From positions 1 through 7,058 of the forward strand of contig PGXP01000084.1 of the NCBI GenBank assembly GCA_002839205.1: a stretch of 7,058 nt of DNA, in the 5' to 3' direction. This stretch comes from Spirochaetae bacterium HGW-Spirochaetae-9. GTDB lineage: Bacteria > Spirochaetota > Spirochaetia > Treponematales > Rectinemataceae. Each line of letters opens with the position of its first letter. The stretch's first letter is position 1. A model generated the notes under the pieces. The model saw only the letters and a program-made list of their open reading frames with translations, made no database searches and was not told the DNA's origin. Below, one piece after another: positions 5,331 to 7,058 of this stretch. The position numbers were made by a program, and so were the translations under genes.

Positions 5331-6875
5331 ATGGACGAAAAGCTGAAAGAGCTTGAAGAGCGGCGAGCCAAGGTGCTTGCGGGCGGTGGCCCCAAGCGCA
5401 TTGCCGCACAGCACGCGAAAGGCAAGAAGACAGCCAGGGAAAGGATCGAAGCCCTTGTGGACGCAGGATCCTTCGTCGAACTGGATGCCTTCGTCGAGCA
5501 CCGCTGTACCGATCTGGGCATGGCGGACGTGGAAGCCCCGGGAGAGGGCGTCGTCATCGGCTATGGCACGGTGAATGGACGCACCGTCTATCTTTTTGCC
5601 CAGGACTTCACCGTCATCGGTGGATCGCTCGGCGAGATGCATGCGGCCAAGATCTGCAAAGCTATGGATATGGCCGTCAGGGTCGGCTGCCCCTGCATAG
5701 GCATCAACGATTCCGGCGGGGCCAGGATCCAGGAAGGAGTCGATGCCCTCTCGGGCTATGGCGATATCTTCTATAGAAACACCTTGGCATCGGGCGTCGT
5801 GCCCCAGATATCTGTCATCATGGGCCCTTGCGCCGGTGGCGCCGTCTATTCGCCCGCGCTCACGGATTTCGTCTTCATGACCGAAGGCTCTTCGAACATG
5901 TTCATCACGGGACCCCAGGTCATCAAGGCTGTCACCGGCGAGGATGTTTCGGCCGAGGACCTCGGCGGCGCCCGCGTTCACACGGAAGTGTCGGGCGTAG
6001 CCCAGTTCCGCTTTACGGACGAGGAATCGACCATCGCGGGTATACGCAAACTTCTCTCCTTCCTGCCCCAGAACAATATTGAGGACGTGCCTCTTGCGAA
6101 GAACGGCGACGATCCCTTCAGGGCTGACGCCGAACTCGCCGGACTCATGCCCGACTCGCCCAACAAACCCTACGACATCAGAAGGGTCATCGAACGCGTC
6201 GTCGACCTGGGCGATTACCTTGAAGTGCAGCCCGACTACGCGAAGAATATCGTCACCTGCTTTGCCAGGCTCGCCGGGCGTTCCATTGGCATCATTGCCA
6301 ACCAGCCAGCTGTCATGGCAGGCGTTCTCGACATCAATGCGTCGGACAAGGCCTCGCGCTTTATCCGTTTCTGCGACTCCTTCAACATTCCCCTCGTCAC
6401 CTTCACTGACACGGCAGGCTACCTTCCCGGCGTCGGCCAGGAACACGGCGGCGTCATCAGGCACGGAGCCAAACTCCTGTATGCCTACTCCGAGGCAACC
6501 GTGCCCAAGCTCACCGTCATCCTGCGCAAAGCCTACGGCGGCGCCTATATCGCGATGTGCTCGCGCCATCTCGGCGCCGACCAGGTTCTCGCCTGGCCTA
6601 CAGCCGAAATAGCCGTCATGGGGCCGGATGGAGCAGCCAACATCATCTTCAAGAAGGAGATCGAGGAATCCGCCGACCCGGCCTTGGCCAGGAAAGACAA
6701 GATCGCCGAATACAAACATAACTTCGCCAATCCCTACAAGGCGGCTGTGCGAGGCTATGTCGACGACATCATCGATCCATCCCAGACGAGAGCCAGGCTA
6801 TGCTCGGCCCTCACCATGCTCCTCGGCAAACGGCAGACCCTTCCCGCGCGCAAGCACGGGAACATGCCCGTCTGA
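5331..6875 (+). CDS. mmdA: Methylmalonyl-CoA decarboxylase alpha / propionyl-CoA carboxylase beta-type carboxyltransferase
   Basis: This 514-residue protein is a biotin-dependent acyl-CoA carboxyltransferase that moves CO2 between (S)-methylmalonyl-CoA/propionyl-CoA and biotin. It is full length, from the usual start (ELEERRAKVLAGGG, then GKKTARERIEALVDAGSFVE) to the usual end (RKHGNMPV). The two crotonase-like halves carry the oxyanion-hole segments GGARIQEG (from residue 129) and GGAYIAM (from residue 403), followed by AWPTAEIAVMGPDGAANIIF. Sequence alone hardly separates a decarboxylase subunit from a carboxylase subunit. The decarboxylase gamma-like gene immediately after it favours the sodium-pump decarboxylase. 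ATG 5331 is the only sensible start; AAGGA (5314-5318) lies rather far away at 12 bases. The gene may have its own promoter in the AT-rich gap before it. Confidence 0.9.
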   Translation: MDEKLKELEERRAKVLAGGGPKRIAAQHAKGKKTARERIEALVDAGSFVELDAFVEHRCTDLGMADVEAPGEGVVIGYGTVNGRTVYLFAQDFTVIGGSLGEMHAAKICKAMDMAVRVGCPCIGINDSGGARIQEGVDALSGYGDIFYRNTLASGVVPQISVIMGPCAGGAVYSPALTDFVFMTEGSSNMFITGPQVIKAVTGEDVSAEDLGGARVHTEVSGVAQFRFTDEESTIAGIRKLLSFLPQNNIEDVPLAKNGDDPFRADAELAGLMPDSPNKPYDIRRVIERVVDLGDYLEVQPDYAKNIVTCFARLAGRSIGIIANQPAVMAGVLDINASDKASRFIRFCDSFNIPLVTFTDTAGYLPGVGQEHGGVIRHGAKLLYAYSEATVPKLTVILRKAYGGAYIAMCSRHLGADQVLAWPTAEIAVMGPDGAANIIFKKEIEESADPALARKDKIAEYKHNFANPYKAAVRGYVDDIIDPSQTRARLCSALTMLLGKRQTLPARKHGNMPV

Positions 6876-6876
6876 T

Positions 6877-6884
6877 GGGGGGGG
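6877..6884 (+). promoter_or_regulatory. Eight-G tract serving as probable ribosome binding site of the gamma-subunit gene
   Basis: A run of eight Gs starts one base after the mmdA stop and ends 5 bases before ATG 6890. It can pair with the 16S anti-Shine-Dalgarno sequence using G-C and G-U pairs, and no better site is present. Homopolymeric G runs are prone to length change in replication and to sequencing error. Confidence 0.45.
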
Positions 6885-6889
6885 TGTGA

Positions 6890-7058
6890 ATGCTCAATAA
6901 ATGGATGATCATGTTTGCGGGCATTGGTACGGTTTTCGCCGCGCTGATCTCGATAATTCTGATGCTTCTCGTTTTTCAGGTACTTTTCAGCAAACGCAAG
7001 GAGAAAAAGAGGCCTGAACTCGCACCGATACCGGAGGTTTTCAGCGCGATCGCTCCGA
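6890..7058 (+). CDS. mmdD: Sodium-pump decarboxylase gamma subunit (OadG/MmdD-like), 5' part
   Basis: The first 56 residues of a small membrane protein are visible before the window ends. A single hydrophobic helix (about residues 6-33, IMFAGIGTVFAALISIILML and following) is followed by a strongly basic stretch, KRKEKKR (35-41), then a Pro-rich segment (PELAPIPE). This one-helix, charged, proline-containing layout is that of the gamma subunit of oxaloacetate/methylmalonyl-CoA decarboxylase sodium pumps, which anchors the carboxyltransferase to the membrane beta subunit. Gamma subunits are poorly conserved, so the call leans on position: 14 bases after an mmdA-type gene. An in-frame TGA (6887-6889) just before ATG 6890 rules out an upstream start. 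If the call is right, biotin-carrier and beta-subunit genes should follow. Confidence 0.75.
   Translation, partial: MLNKWMIMFAGIGTVFAALISIILMLLVFQVLFSKRKEKKRPELAPIPEVFSAIAP

Noticed and set aside
5318..5356. A 12-codon upstream frame overlapping the mmdA start
   Set aside because: The only purine-rich sequence before its ATG touches the start codon, too close to act, and overlapping frames this short are common by chance.
5289..6719. A 476-residue open frame on the minus strand opposite mmdA
   Set aside because: The protein has no recognisable motifs and lies entirely opposite a complete carboxyltransferase and its leader, so it is another composition shadow.

Overview
The window is one side of a tightly packed, all plus-strand gene cluster for the methylmalonyl-CoA pathway, tied directly to a 2-oxoacid:ferredoxin oxidoreductase. 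The coding DNA looks GC-rich (about 60% by eye) and is broken by one very AT-rich intergenic stretch of about 100 bases.

Layout. Positions 1-1613 hold the 3' end of an oxidoreductase alpha subunit followed by complete beta and gamma subunits, joined by 8-base and 22-base overlaps. Positions 1626-3706 hold a two-subunit, B12-dependent methylmalonyl-CoA mutase: a 555-residue catalytic chain and a 132-residue cobalamin-binding chain. Next come the MeaB/ArgK-type G-protein chaperone (3716-4783) and, through an ATGA overlap, methylmalonyl-CoA epimerase (4780-5184). The 146-base gap 5185-5330 contains a perfect 24-bp A/T palindrome, an imperfect direct repeat flanking it, a T-tract and a possible promoter. 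Beyond it lie a biotin-dependent carboxyltransferase (5331-6875) and the start of a small one-helix membrane protein resembling the gamma subunit of sodium-pumping decarboxylases (6890 to the window end).

How the genes work together. If the oxidoreductase uses 2-oxoglutarate, as its family features and neighbours suggest, the cluster encodes 2-oxoglutarate -> succinyl-CoA + reduced ferredoxin -> (R)-methylmalonyl-CoA -> (S)-methylmalonyl-CoA -> propionyl-CoA + CO2. The last step could be coupled to Na+ export if the remaining decarboxylase subunits (beta membrane subunit and biotin carrier) follow downstream. This fits an anaerobe that ferments glutamate, histidine or related amino acids to propionate. 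Run backwards, the same enzymes serve syntrophic propionate oxidation. Ferredoxin dependence, B12 use and the decarboxylase gamma subunit all point to a strict anaerobe. Frequent AGG and ATA codons in GC-rich DNA would suit Synergistota, but a spirochaete, a Firmicute or a deltaproteobacterial lineage cannot be excluded from this window.

The individual enzymes are well-known families with their key residues present, and I see no undescribed enzyme system. The least explained element is the AT-rich palindromic spacer. Two junctions also deserve a look: the mutase small subunit and MeaB share a reading frame separated only by a TAG and three codons, and an eight-G run sits where the decarboxylase gamma gene's ribosome binding site should be.
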